A DNA stretch of 64,000 bases from Fibrobacter sp. (lineage in GTDB: Bacteria; Fibrobacterota; Fibrobacteria; Fibrobacterales; Fibrobacteraceae): NCBI GenBank assembly GCA_017642335.1, contig JAGCPF010000009.1, positions 1 through 64,000 of the forward strand, read 5' to 3'. The notes under the pieces are model-generated. The model was not told the DNA's origin. It saw only the letters and a list, made by a program, of their open reading frames with translations, and made no database searches. Below are positions 15,788 to 24,659 of this stretch, piece by piece. The first letter of the stretch is position 1. Every line of letters starts with the position of its first letter. A program made the translations under genes and the position numbers.

Positions 15788-15819
15788 TTTCTTTCTTAAA
15801 TTATTTGCGTTGCAATTTT

Positions 15820-16488
15820 TTATAGCAATATAGGCGCGACGAATGCCGTAAATACGCCGGCGACGCCGATGGATAGGCTGCTCATGGCTCCCTGGATTTC
15901 GCCCATGGTCATTGCGGTGGATGTGCCAAGTGCGTGACTCGCTGTGCCGATGCCGACACCTTGCGCTACGGGATCTTTTATTCGGCAGTACTTGCAGACG
16001 ATTGGTGCCGTGACGGCTCCGGTGATTCCCGTGACGGTGATGGCGATGATGGTGATGCTCGGTATGCCGCCGATTTGTTCGGAAACGACAGAGCCCATCG
16101 GGATGGTGATGGACTTGGGGACGATGGAGAGCATCAAGGTTTCGCTCAAGTGAAAGAGCTTGCTTGTCGCAATGACGCAGAGAATGCTCGTGAGGCTACC
16201 GACACAGATTCCGGTGAGGATGGGAAGCCAATGCTTTTTAAGATGCTGAATTTGTTTGTAAAGTGGTACGGCAAGTACGACGGTGACGGGGCCGAGGAAA
16301 AACGAGATGTAGTCGCCGCCGACTTTGTACGTGTCGTAGCTGATGCCTGTTGCGCAGAGAAATCCGATGATGAGGACGTTTGCAATCAATAGCGGGTTGA
16401 CCAGCGTGTGGCTGAATTTCTTATGGATCGCGACTCCACATTCAAATGCGATGAGGGTAAGGAGTATGCCGAAAAGTGGGGTGGACAT
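15820..16488 (-). CDS. lrgB: LrgB family membrane protein
   Basis: Inner-membrane protein of the CidB/LrgB family, which works with LrgA in holin/antiholin-like control of murein hydrolases or in export of small carboxylates. The 222-residue product has about seven hydrophobic segments and the family signatures KSITIPMGSVVSEQIGG and GIGTASHALGTS. The ATG at 16488 is chosen over an upstream in-frame start because the family begins at this point and upstream sequence belongs to lrgA. It starts eight bases after the lrgA stop, so the pair is an operon. Confidence 0.92.
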   Translation of the reverse strand: MSTPLFGILLTLIAFECGVAIHKKFSHTLVNPLLIANVLIIGFLCATGISYDTYKVGGDYISFFLGPVTVVLAVPLYKQIQHLKKHWLPILTGICVGSLTSILCVIATSKLFHLSETLMLSIVPKSITIPMGSVVSEQIGGIPSITIIAITVTGITGAVTAPIVCKYCRIKDPVAQGVGIGTASHALGTSTAMTMGEIQGAMSSLSIGVAGVFTAFVAPILL

Positions 16489-16496
16489 CTTTAACT

Positions 16497-16865
16497 CTAG
16501 TGGCTGGGGGTGTTCTGTTGTTTGCGTTTGTGGGCGAGTAACTGCACTGTCCAGCCGGTGGCGGCCATCGTGACGACGGTGAGCGCAATGCAAAGGATGA
16601 GCAGGAGCGGCCACTGGCTCATGACTTCGTCACCTGCGACCATGATGCCGATACTTGGCGGCAAGAAGAAAAAGGGGAGCCTTTTGAGGAAAAAATCGCT
16701 GGTTTCCTTGATGTGGTCGACCTTGATGACTTTGAAGCAGAGCAACAGCAGCAGGATGAGCATCCCGAGGATGTTTCCGGGAATGGGAATTCCTACATAC
16801 CGATGCAGAAGGTCGCCTGCGAGGCAGATTCCCAATATGACAATCAATTGAACGAGAATGGGCAT
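16497..16865 (-). CDS. lrgA: CidA/LrgA family holin-like protein
   Basis: A 122-residue protein with four hydrophobic segments and the family signature GIPIPGNILGMLILLLLL near the N-terminus and FFLPPSIGIM in the middle. It is the partner of LrgB encoded immediately downstream. A TAAATTTG box ends four bases before the ATG, so the transcript is predicted to start at or very near the start codon. It is divergent from fmt, with 55 bases between the start codons. Confidence 0.92.
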   Translation of the reverse strand: MPILVQLIVILGICLAGDLLHRYVGIPIPGNILGMLILLLLLCFKVIKVDHIKETSDFFLKRLPFFFLPPSIGIMVAGDEVMSQWPLLLILCIALTVVTMAATGWTVQLLAHKRKQQNTPSH

Positions 16866-16869
16866 GCGC

Positions 16870-16877
16870 CAAATTTA
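16870..16877 (-). promoter_or_regulatory. -7 box of lrgA, leaderless start predicted
   Basis: TAAATTTG on the minus strand, four bases from the ATG; exact match to TAnnTTTG. Confidence 0.5.
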
Positions 16878-16907
16878 GCAAATATCCGTTCGGGGCCGTG
16901 CATTTCC

Positions 16908-16915
16908 TATATTTC
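16908..16915 (+). promoter_or_regulatory. -7 box of fmt, leaderless start predicted
   Basis: TATATTTC with five bases to the ATG at 16921 and no ribosome site between. Confidence 0.5.
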
Positions 16916-16920
16916 ATCCC

Positions 16921-17844
16921 ATGAAGATTGTTTTTATGGGTACGCCGGATTTTGCGGCACATTTCTTGGAGCATCTTGTTGCATCCGATAACGAAGTTCT
17001 TGCTGTCGTGACTCAGCCGGATAGGCCGGCCGGTCGCGGGCGCGTGTTGACTGCCCCTCCTGTGAAGGTGGCCGCTCAGAATCACGGGCTACCGGTGTTG
17101 CAGCCGCTGGACTTGCATTCCCCGGAATTCGAGGCGGATCTCCGCAAGTTCAATGCAGACCTTTTTGTCGTTGTCGCTTATTCCATCTTGCCAAAGAACA
17201 TTCTCGGTGTGGCGCGCTTTGGCGCTGTGAACGTACATGGCAGCCTGCTCCCGAAGTATCGTGGTGCGGCTCCTGTCCAAAGAGCTATTGCCGATGGGCT
17301 TACCGAAACGGGCGTGACGGTTTTCCGCCTGGACGAGAAGATGGACCATGGTCCGATTCTTGCGCAGCGTACGGTGGTTATCGACCATCAGGATACGACG
17401 GCGTCTTTGCTCGAAAAGATGGTTGCTCCCGGCTGCGAAGCTTTGGACGATGCGATTGCTCAATTGAACAATGGCTGCGAAAAGGATTTGACGCAGGACC
17501 ATGCGCAGGCTTCCGGTGCTCCGAAAATCAAGAAGGAAGAAGGCCTGATCGATTTCTCGTTGCCGGCAAAGGTGATTCACAATCGCATCCGTGCGTTCAA
17601 TCCGTGGCCGGGTGGTTACGGCAAACTCGGTGGACGCATGGTGTACCTTCGCAAGACCGACACTCCTGAAAACGGCCCGAAACTTGTTCCGGGAGAAGTC
17701 GCATTTGACGGCAAACGTTTCTTTGTTGGGACTGGCGACGGTGTGCTCGAAGTGCTTGAAATCCAGGCCGAGGGCAAGAAGCCGATGCCTGTTGCCGACT
17801 TCATGCGTGGAATCCAGAAGCGTGAGGGACTTGCATTTTGCTGA
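16921..17844 (+). CDS. fmt: Methionyl-tRNA formyltransferase
   Basis: Formylates initiator Met-tRNA using 10-formyl-THF. The 307-residue product begins MKIVFMGTPDFA and carries the conserved SLLPKYRGAAPVQRAI motif (catalytic Asn/His region NVHGSLLP) and the GGRMVYL/LxxGVL features of the C-terminal domain. Length is normal. Its stop overlaps the TTG start of rsmB, an arrangement (fmt-rsmB) found in many bacteria. Confidence 0.97.
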   Translation: MKIVFMGTPDFAAHFLEHLVASDNEVLAVVTQPDRPAGRGRVLTAPPVKVAAQNHGLPVLQPLDLHSPEFEADLRKFNADLFVVVAYSILPKNILGVARFGAVNVHGSLLPKYRGAAPVQRAIADGLTETGVTVFRLDEKMDHGPILAQRTVVIDHQDTTASLLEKMVAPGCEALDDAIAQLNNGCEKDLTQDHAQASGAPKIKKEEGLIDFSLPAKVIHNRIRAFNPWPGGYGKLGGRMVYLRKTDTPENGPKLVPGEVAFDGKRFFVGTGDGVLEVLEIQAEGKKPMPVADFMRGIQKREGLAFC

Positions 17845-19094
17845 CGGAACGTGAAGAGGCTTATCGAGTCCTGTTGCTGTGGCAGAAGGACGGCGCGTTT
17901 ATCAAGGAAAGCGGGCTTTCCCCGTTTGCCATGGAGATTGCGCTCGGCGTGTGCCGTAGGCACTTGTATCTGGAATATTTTATCAAGACGCTGACCAAGA
18001 GGATGCCTGCGCTCGAGGTGAAGATTGTCCTCGAGATGGGGCTGTTCCAGCTTTTCTTCATGGAAGTGCCCGACTATGCGGCCATCAACTCGAGTGTCGA
18101 ACTTGCCCGTTCCGCTAACCTCGGGGATGGTGCTGCAAGTCTTGTGAATGCTGTGCTCAGGGCTGCCCGCAAAGCGGGTGCTCCTGAACTTCCTCCGCAG
18201 CGCGTGCGTCGTGTCTCGATAGAAAATTCGGTGCCCGAATGGATTGTGCGCCGCTGGTTCGATATTTATGGTGGCGACGAAGCCGAAGCGATGGCCCGCG
18301 CCACTCTGGAACGCCCGACCGAATGGCTCCGCGTGAATTTGCAGAAGGCGAGCGCTCCCGTGATTGTGCAGCGCTTGGGAATTCCGGGGGCTTCGATTCT
18401 TTACGACCGCTTTGTCGAACTGCCGCATGATGCAGGTGTCAAGGCGATTCTGGCCTCTCCCGAATTTGTCGAAGGAAAAATCAGTTTCCAGAATCCGTCC
18501 GCTTACGAGGTCGTGAAACTTCTGGACGCAAAGCCGGGAATGAGTGTGTGGGATGCCTGTGCGGCTCCCGGCGGGAAGACGGCTCTCCTTGCCGAAATGG
18601 ATCCTTCGCTCGACATCCTTGCGACCGATCCCTCGGAACACCGCCTCGAAAAGATGAAGGACCTGATGGACCGCCTAGGCCTTACAAACGTGAAAATCGC
18701 CTGCGTCGACGCCCTCGCTCCTTCTCTCTCGTCTCTCGTCTCTCGTCTCTCGTTTAAATTTGACCGTATCCTTCTCGACGTTCCGTGCAGCAACATGGGC
18801 GTTGTCGCGCGCCGTCCGGAATCGGTGTACCGCCTTACGCAGGAATCGCTCAAGGAGCTGGCCAGTTTGCAGCTCCGCATTTTGGAAAGTGCCGCCCGTT
18901 TCTTGAAACCCGGTGGCCGCCTCGTGTATGCCACGTGCAGTCCTGATCCTATGGAAACGACCCAAGTCATCTCGAAATTCCTCAAGGGACATCCCGAATT
19001 TGCGAAGGTGGGCGAGCCGGTACTCCCCGGAAAGAAAGATGCCCGTTTCGATGGATTCTTTGCACAGGCCCTTGAAAAGGTCGGGGAGGGCTAA
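17838..19094 (+). CDS. rsmB: 16S rRNA m5C967 methyltransferase with in-frame heptamer tract
   Basis: Methylates C967 of 16S rRNA. The 418-residue product has an N-terminal NusB-like helical domain (about 1-140) and a SAM methyltransferase domain with AAPGGKT, the DVPCS cysteine motif and YATCS. The start is TTG at 17838, overlapping the end of fmt. Odd: the segment PSLSSLVSRLSFKF just before FDRILLDVPC is encoded by four TCTCTCG units (18725-18753). It sits in a variable loop and keeps frame, but loss or gain of a unit would remove the catalytic motifs. The SN after DVPC replaces the more usual SG. Confidence 0.95.
   Translation: MLTEREEAYRVLLLWQKDGAFIKESGLSPFAMEIALGVCRRHLYLEYFIKTLTKRMPALEVKIVLEMGLFQLFFMEVPDYAAINSSVELARSANLGDGAASLVNAVLRAARKAGAPELPPQRVRRVSIENSVPEWIVRRWFDIYGGDEAEAMARATLERPTEWLRVNLQKASAPVIVQRLGIPGASILYDRFVELPHDAGVKAILASPEFVEGKISFQNPSAYEVVKLLDAKPGMSVWDACAAPGGKTALLAEMDPSLDILATDPSEHRLEKMKDLMDRLGLTNVKIACVDALAPSLSSLVSRLSFKFDRILLDVPCSNMGVVARRPESVYRLTQESLKELASLQLRILESAARFLKPGGRLVYATCSPDPMETTQVISKFLKGHPEFAKVGEPVLPGKKDARFDGFFAQALEKVGEG
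18725..18753. repeat. Heptamer tract (TCTCTCG)4 inside rsmB
   Basis: Four perfect units, in frame, before methyltransferase motif IV. Same unit as at 9633 and 31555. In this copy number the gene is open. Confidence 0.9.
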
Positions 19095-19741
19095 TGCGTT
19101 TAGTGAAAGTTTTGTCGAGGACTTTGGCTGTCGCGCTTGTTTCTGTTGCGTGCAGCTTTGCTGCGGAAACTCCTGCGCAAGATTCTGTGGCGAAGTCGCC
19201 TGCGAAGGATTCCGTGCCGCAGTCCCCCTCCGATATCGCGTTTTCTCATCTGTACGTGTCTATCGAAGGGGGCGAGATTTACCCTTGGGGAGACTTGATG
19301 GATGTCGTCGAGAATTCCGTTTACGTGGGGCTTGGAGTCCGTTACACCTATTGGGAAAATTTTGACGGAATAGTGCATTTCGATTATACGTATTTCAAAA
19401 ATCGTATGAAGGTGGTTGCTTATCCCGGAGTCCATCAGGCTATGGGACGCCTCGGCCTTGATTGGCATGGACGCTGGATTCGTCCGGTTATGATTGGAGG
19501 TGGTTTCATTTGCAACTGGAGCCGCGCCGATGGTGGGGAAGAACGCAATTTTGACAAACCGGGTGGTACGCTCGTGGACAATGAAACCGAGTTCGGTTAT
19601 TTTATTCGCTTGAATGTCCCGTTCTTGAAATACGAACGCTTGCGTGTAGGTTTTGACTTGCTTTGGGAAGAACTCTGGACTTTGCCGAAACGTTCCAACA
19701 TGCTGTCGGCCGGATTTTATGCCGAATGGAGGTTGTGGTAA
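19094..19741 (+). CDS. Exported outer-membrane-like protein, 215 aa
   Basis: Signal peptide (VLSRTLAVALVSVACSFAAE), a short Lys/Ser/Pro/Asp linker (AKSPAKDSVPQSPSD), then alternating strands ending AGFYAEWRLW, consistent with a small barrel. The C of VACS is unlikely to be a lipobox. It begins in the rsmB stop (TAATG) and ends in the start of the next gene in the same way, so all three are translationally coupled. Unknown function. Confidence 0.75.
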   Translation: MRLVKVLSRTLAVALVSVACSFAAETPAQDSVAKSPAKDSVPQSPSDIAFSHLYVSIEGGEIYPWGDLMDVVENSVYVGLGVRYTYWENFDGIVHFDYTYFKNRMKVVAYPGVHQAMGRLGLDWHGRWIRPVMIGGGFICNWSRADGGEERNFDKPGGTLVDNETEFGYFIRLNVPFLKYERLRVGFDLLWEELWTLPKRSNMLSAGFYAEWRLW

Positions 19742-21444
19742 TGTCTACGATGTCCTTGCATAAAATTTTTGCTTTCGTTTGTCTTGCGGCTTTGCCGGCA
19801 TTCGCCTTGATTGAACCCGAAACCGAAGGCATGGAAGCGGTATCGCGTGATGACGGTACGTTCTTGGTGGGTTCTCCGACTTACGCTTTTGACCGCAAGA
19901 ATGGTGCCGGTGGCATTCATTCCGAAAGCGAACTCTGGGCTCCCGAGAAACTGCGCATGCGCCTGTTGTTCAATCGCTTGTCCGAGACTCCGAGCTGGAC
20001 TCCGCACGAGGCTTCGATATGGCTGCGTACGGGCAATGAGCTGGGAGACATGATTTATCAGGATCCCCTTTACGAGAAGGACGATCGTCCGAGCAACAGG
20101 ACCCCGATTTTGGAAGGCGGTTTCCGTTCCCCTGCGTTTATGGGGTTGTGGGCTACGGCGCGCTTGTTCCAGGTGGACCATTATTCTGACGAGACGATGC
20201 GTACACGTAATCGCTATGTGGACGACAGTTTTGCGTGGTTTGGCGAAAACTGGCCTATGTTCAGTACGGCGTACGGTGGGCTGGGCTATACTGGCCATGG
20301 CTTGAATGCGTCGGTGCTGGCCGGTGAAGAATACGTCTGGGTGTTCGGTGAAAGTTCCCGGTGGATTCCGATACATTATTCGCCGAGAGTAGAGGCCCGT
20401 GCTGATTTCTGGGACCTTTCGCTGACGCTTGCCTATGAGAATGCGGAATTCCAGAATCGCAAAAAGTCGGAATCGGGAACCCGTACGGAATGGAACGGGT
20501 CGGCGTATTACCGCTGTGGCAAACTTTGCAAGGATGGTATGCTTTGGTTCGGTGCCGGCGTGCAGTTCCGCACTGTCGAAGACGATGGCAAGCTCTACAC
20601 CGGTTTGGAAGACGATGTTGTCGTTTGGCCCTTCGCCCAGTTGCGCCTGACACCGCTAAAGGATTTGTCCTTGGATGCGACTTTTGGTGTGAACAACCGC
20701 GATTGGCTTTTGCTGGACAGCATTGAGTACAAGATTGCTGCGTTGCCCCGATTGGGGCTTGTTGTTGGCGAAAAGAATGTCGCCGGGACGCGCTTGAACC
20801 CGATTGCCGATACAGAGGAATATTTTGACGGAGATACAATTAGCCTTGCCGCCGATGGTAGCATGCAAATGCACGAACTTTATGTGCGCGCTGAAGATTC
20901 TCTGTCGGTGTTCCGCCTGGGGGCGCGTGTCGCGGGATGGATTGAACATGGCGCGGAGACGTTTGACACGACTGGCTTCGTAAACGACAGGAATCTGGTT
21001 TATCGTCATGGCGATGTAGCCCGGATAGACGAATGGATCCAGGGCCTTTCGGGTGAAGTTTGGCTTGGCATCGATTATGGTGAGATGTTCAGCTTTACGG
21101 CATTGGGCGGCTACGAACACATCTGGGGACCGAGTCGCGAATTCGAGGTCTCTCCGGTTGAATACTATGCCGCATTTGAAGGGGATTGGCTCTTGAACGG
21201 GACGTTCCGCATTGCTCATTCGCTACGCTACCGCAGCGACGCACGTTGGAACCTGCGTTCGTCGGACCCCAAGGTTATCAAGGGCGACTGGTATTGGGAC
21301 GCGTCGTTTGAACAGCGCTTCCCGAAGTACGGAATCTACTTGAGCGGGACGTTGCTGCACGTCCTTTCCGACGATGTGGTGCAAACTCCGAACGGAAACT
21401 ACGACCGGCTACGCTTTGTCTGCACGGTCCGCAAGACATTCTAG
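19741..21444 (+). CDS. Large outer-membrane barrel protein, 567 aa
   Basis: Signal peptide MSTMSLHKIFAFVCLAALPAFA. The rest is rich in aromatic/glycine amphipathic strands (FSTAYGGLGYTGHG, GNYDRLRFVCTVRKTF at the end), as in porin-like barrels. The overall look recalls Wzi-type capsule or surface-polysaccharide barrels, but I cannot claim membership. The ATG at 19741 overlaps the upstream stop (TAATG). Its 3' end overlaps mutY, on the other strand, by 36 bases. Confidence 0.75.
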   Translation: MSTMSLHKIFAFVCLAALPAFALIEPETEGMEAVSRDDGTFLVGSPTYAFDRKNGAGGIHSESELWAPEKLRMRLLFNRLSETPSWTPHEASIWLRTGNELGDMIYQDPLYEKDDRPSNRTPILEGGFRSPAFMGLWATARLFQVDHYSDETMRTRNRYVDDSFAWFGENWPMFSTAYGGLGYTGHGLNASVLAGEEYVWVFGESSRWIPIHYSPRVEARADFWDLSLTLAYENAEFQNRKKSESGTRTEWNGSAYYRCGKLCKDGMLWFGAGVQFRTVEDDGKLYTGLEDDVVVWPFAQLRLTPLKDLSLDATFGVNNRDWLLLDSIEYKIAALPRLGLVVGEKNVAGTRLNPIADTEEYFDGDTISLAADGSMQMHELYVRAEDSLSVFRLGARVAGWIEHGAETFDTTGFVNDRNLVYRHGDVARIDEWIQGLSGEVWLGIDYGEMFSFTALGGYEHIWGPSREFEVSPVEYYAAFEGDWLLNGTFRIAHSLRYRSDARWNLRSSDPKVIKGDWYWDASFEQRFPKYGIYLSGTLLHVLSDDVVQTPNGNYDRLRFVCTVRKTF

Positions 21445-22560
21445 CGCTTTCAGGCTGAAACTGTTGGCAAATGTTTCTGAAGCTTTGGCTTTGGGAACCC
21501 AAGAATACGTGCTGGGAAGCGTGCGGGACATGCTGGATTTGTTTAGCCTGACATGCAGCACGTCGCATTCCATTTTGTGGACGGTGATGTTGTGGCGGAA
21601 AGAACCGCATTCCGTGATGCTTTCGACATCGTCTGCGTTGACATAGGCCTCTGCCTTTGCTGGGAGCCCTGCGGTGGACATCCTTGCGCTTTCAAAATGG
21701 GGGAGCGATAGTTGCCCTTCGAGGAAAGCCTGCCCGCCGTTTGCAGCAAGGATTTTCCCGTCGGCACTTTCGATGATAAGGACGGTGCCGTGCCAGTCCT
21801 TTTGGAGGCGCCTCCGGGTCGGCGGAAACTCGGCGACCCGGCCGTTCCGATAGGAACGGCATGTGCCCGCGAGCGGGCACGAGGCGCATAGCGGATTCCG
21901 CGGCTTGCAGGTGGTCCGGCCCAGCTCCATGAGGGCTTCGTTGTGCATGTAGCCCTTGGGGGCGTCGGCCCATGTTCTTGCGTAATTCCAGTATGCTTCG
22001 CTTTCTTTCTTGCCCGTGGGCAAAAAAGAAATTTCGTAGAGCCTGCTGAATATGCGGACCAGGTTTCCGTCCAGGATGGCTTCGCGCTTGTGCAGCGCTA
22101 GGCTTAGGATTGCGCCCGCCGTGTATGCACCGATACCGGGGAGTGCTTCGAGTTCTTTTCGCGTTTCCGGGAATTTGCCCCCGGCCTCGGCGATGAGTTT
22201 TGCTGTCTTGAGGATATTCTTGGCGCGGCTGTAATAGCCCAGCCCCTGCCAGTAACGGAACACTTCGGCCTCGTCGGCTTTGGCCAGCTTTTCGACTGTC
22301 GGAAAACGTTTCATCCAACGGACAAAATAATCCCGCACGGTGGACACTTGCGTCTGTTGCAGCATGGTCTCGCTGATCCAGACGGCGTAGGGGTCGCGTT
22401 TGGAATCTAAATCGGCATTACGCCAGGGAAGCCCTGTCGCATTTTTCCTGAACCAGGTGCGGAGGGCTTCTTCCGGGGCGACCTTTGAAACCTTAGATGC
22501 CGTAGGCTTCCTTCTTGAGCTGGCGGAAGTACTTGAACTGTGCCTTGGCGGCATTTTCAA
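21409..22560 (-). CDS. mutY: A/G-specific adenine glycosylase
   Basis: Removes adenine mispaired with 8-oxoG. The 383-residue product has the catalytic glutamate in SETMLQQTQV, the helix-hairpin-helix LPGIGAYTAGAI, the catalytic aspartate in LDGNLVRIFSRL, the iron-sulfur cysteines C-x6-C-x2-C-x5-C (CKPRNPLCASCPLAGTC) and a C-terminal NUDIX-like MutT domain. The start lies within the 3' end of the upstream glycosyltransferase (68-base overlap) because no in-frame start occurs after its stop. The first 30 residues are Ser/Lys rich and may be dispensable. The last codons overlap the convergent barrel gene. Confidence 0.95.
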   Translation of the reverse strand: MKMPPRHSSSTSASSRRKPTASKVSKVAPEEALRTWFRKNATGLPWRNADLDSKRDPYAVWISETMLQQTQVSTVRDYFVRWMKRFPTVEKLAKADEAEVFRYWQGLGYYSRAKNILKTAKLIAEAGGKFPETRKELEALPGIGAYTAGAILSLALHKREAILDGNLVRIFSRLYEISFLPTGKKESEAYWNYARTWADAPKGYMHNEALMELGRTTCKPRNPLCASCPLAGTCRSYRNGRVAEFPPTRRRLQKDWHGTVLIIESADGKILAANGGQAFLEGQLSLPHFESARMSTAGLPAKAEAYVNADDVESITECGSFRHNITVHKMECDVLHVRLNKSSMSRTLPSTYSWVPKAKASETFANSFSLKALECLADRADKA

Positions 22561-23917
22561 GCGTGTAGATGCGGCTCTTGTCGAACACGCGCTTGCTCAT
22601 GGCCTCGTATTCGTCCGGGTGGTTCTTCTTGAGGTCGTAGCACTTCTCAAGGGCTTCGAGCCAAGCGTCCTTGTCGAGCGGACGGATGAATCCGCAGGAT
22701 TCTTCCTTGACGATGCTCTTGGGACCGCCGAAGTCGCTGACTACGGCGGGGGTGCCGCTGGCCATTGCTTCCACGACCACGTTGCCGAAGGTATCCGTGG
22801 TGCTCGGGAATACGAGGTAGTCTGCATCGGCGTACAGGCCGGCGAGAGTTTCGCCGCCCTGTTCTCCGGCAAACAAGACTTCCGGGTTGTCCTTGTAGAT
22901 GGCTTTCAGTTCTTCGAGGTACCAGCCGTAGCCCACGAACATGAGCTGGATGTCGTCATGGCGCTTGGCGAATTCCTTCCAGACTTCGTTCAGGAAGGGG
23001 ATGTTCTTTTCCTTGGAAATACGGCCGCAGAACAGGAAGCGTACTGCTTTTTTCTCGCCGAACCTTTCCCAAGTTCCCTTGCCGGCCCAGCTCGGATCGA
23101 ACTGGTCAAGCGGCAGTCCGCGCGGGAGCATGACAATCTTGTTCGCAGGGACCTTCAGTTGCTTCTTGAGAATTTCGACATAGTCGTCGCAGGGGCTGAT
23201 GACCGGGCGGGACATGGCGTAGAATATGCGCATGAGCCACAGAACGTACACGTGCATCCACTTGGCCTTCACGAGAGTCTTTGCATAGGTGGGGACGTCG
23301 GTACGGTAGTGGCTGAGCACCTTCACTCCGGCAAAGAATGCGCAGAAACGGACCAGCCAGGCTCCGGGGCTCGGAGTCTCGAGCTCAATGATGTCGACCG
23401 GGTAACGCTTCAAGAGTCTGAGAATGGGACTGATGCGCATGATGTCGAGTTCGCTGTTCGCGTAACCGAGGAGTTCCATGCTGAATACGCGCGGCAGCAA
23501 AAAGCAGTAGCTGTTCTCGACCACTCCGCAGGGCCTTGTGTTGAAGGCGATACCGGCGAGTCCGGCCTTCATGCCGTGTGCACGCATGTAGGGGACCATG
23601 TGGCGCAGGTTGTTCGCGATGCCGTTCGTCTCGTCGAGCAGGTCGCTGTAGAAGATGACGCTCACGTCGTCGGGGTCGCGTTTCTTGCGTTCCTTTTTCA
23701 GGTACCAGCGCAGCTTGAGCAATTTCGGGATGTTCAGGATGCAGGTGCCGAATACGATGGGCGGAATCCAGCAGGTGCGGATGTTTCCGGGGGGCTTGTG
23801 CTTCATTCCCCAGTACTTGCGGAAAGTGCTGGTGACTGTCCTGCCGAATATGGGTGGACGCGTATCCACCACGTCGGTCTTAGCATTGACTTTTGTTGAA
23901 CGCGATACAGTCGTCAT
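22493..23917 (-). CDS. GT4 family glycosyltransferase, 474 aa
   Basis: Retaining GT-B glycosyltransferase using a nucleotide sugar. The C-terminal half shows FLFCGRISKEKN, the donor-binding YADADYLVFPSTTDTFGNVV and EAMASGTPAVVSDFGGPKSIV (E-x7-E type motif), as in GT4 enzymes that make glycolipids or polysaccharide. Acceptor unknown. The start at 23917 (MTTVSRS) is chosen for AAAGGAG at six bases. It overlaps the 3' end of hisA by 38 bases and overlaps mutY at its own 3' end. Confidence 0.88.
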   Translation of the reverse strand: MTTVSRSTKVNAKTDVVDTRPPIFGRTVTSTFRKYWGMKHKPPGNIRTCWIPPIVFGTCILNIPKLLKLRWYLKKERKKRDPDDVSVIFYSDLLDETNGIANNLRHMVPYMRAHGMKAGLAGIAFNTRPCGVVENSYCFLLPRVFSMELLGYANSELDIMRISPILRLLKRYPVDIIELETPSPGAWLVRFCAFFAGVKVLSHYRTDVPTYAKTLVKAKWMHVYVLWLMRIFYAMSRPVISPCDDYVEILKKQLKVPANKIVMLPRGLPLDQFDPSWAGKGTWERFGEKKAVRFLFCGRISKEKNIPFLNEVWKEFAKRHDDIQLMFVGYGWYLEELKAIYKDNPEVLFAGEQGGETLAGLYADADYLVFPSTTDTFGNVVVEAMASGTPAVVSDFGGPKSIVKEESCGFIRPLDKDAWLEALEKCYDLKKNHPDEYEAMSKRVFDKSRIYTLENAAKAQFKYFRQLKKEAYGI

Positions 23918-24659
23918 ACTTGACTCCTTTCCCGCCGAAAATGTCCAGGGCACTTCCGATGGTGAGGTCTACTTTACCTTTTGAAATTTTCTTGCAGTGT
24001 TCCAGATCGTCGAGGCTCTTGGCCCCGCCGGCATAGGTAATCGGGATGGGGCTGAACTCGGCCAGGAACCGAATGAGCTCGTCGTCCATCCCTTGCTGCT
24101 TGCCTTCCACGTCGGCGGCGTGGATTAAAAATTCGTCACAGAATCCGGAGAGGTATTGCAGTGTCTGCTCTGACACCTTGACATCCGTGAGGGTCTGCCA
24201 GCGGTTGATGGCTACGTTCCAGCTTGGGGAATCGCCGCGGGCGGTGCTTTTGCAGCTCAGGTCCAGAACAAGGTGGGATTTTCCGATGGTGTTTGTCAAG
24301 ATACGCAACCGTTCGTGGTCCAGTTCCCCGTTGGGGAATATCCAGCTCGTGACGATGACATGGCTGGCTCCTGCATCGAGAAACTCCTTTGCGTTGGCGG
24401 CTGAAATGCCACCCCCGACCTGCAGCCCGCCTTCGTAGGCGGCGAGGGCTGCCTTGGCCGCCGCTTCGTTACCCTTGCCGAGCATGATGACATGCCCGCC
24501 CTTGACTCCGTCGCGCTTGTACATTTCGGCGAAAGCCGCTGCGGACATGTCCGTCTCGAAATTCGTCTTGAGACCGCTTCCGCTGTCGGATAGCGAACTG
24601 CCGACAATCTGCTTTACCTTGCCGTCGTGGAGGTCTATGCACGGTCTAAACTTCGTCAT
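23880..24659 (-). CDS. hisA: HisA isomerase of eukaryotic (HIS6) type
   Basis: Converts ProFAR to PRFAR in histidine synthesis. The 259-residue product follows the fungal/plant HIS6 pattern rather than the usual bacterial HisA: MTKFRPCIDLHDGKVKQIVG, QVGGGI, VIVTSWIFPNGE, W..A.NRWQTLTD, EFLIHAADVEG, ITYAGGAKSLDDL and GKVDLTIGSALDIFGG. It overlaps the upstream gene's stop (TAATG) and runs 38 bases into the glycosyltransferase. No other his gene is near. Origin by transfer is inference; a bacterial branch with this type is known to exist. Confidence 0.93.
   Translation of the reverse strand: MTKFRPCIDLHDGKVKQIVGSSLSDSGSGLKTNFETDMSAAAFAEMYKRDGVKGGHVIMLGKGNEAAAKAALAAYEGGLQVGGGISAANAKEFLDAGASHVIVTSWIFPNGELDHERLRILTNTIGKSHLVLDLSCKSTARGDSPSWNVAINRWQTLTDVKVSEQTLQYLSGFCDEFLIHAADVEGKQQGMDDELIRFLAEFSPIPITYAGGAKSLDDLEHCKKISKGKVDLTIGSALDIFGGKGVKYDDCIAFNKSQC

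Noticed and set aside
22400..23899. 499-codon frame opposite mutY and the GT4 gene
   Set aside because: Crosses two supported genes; no signal or family pattern.
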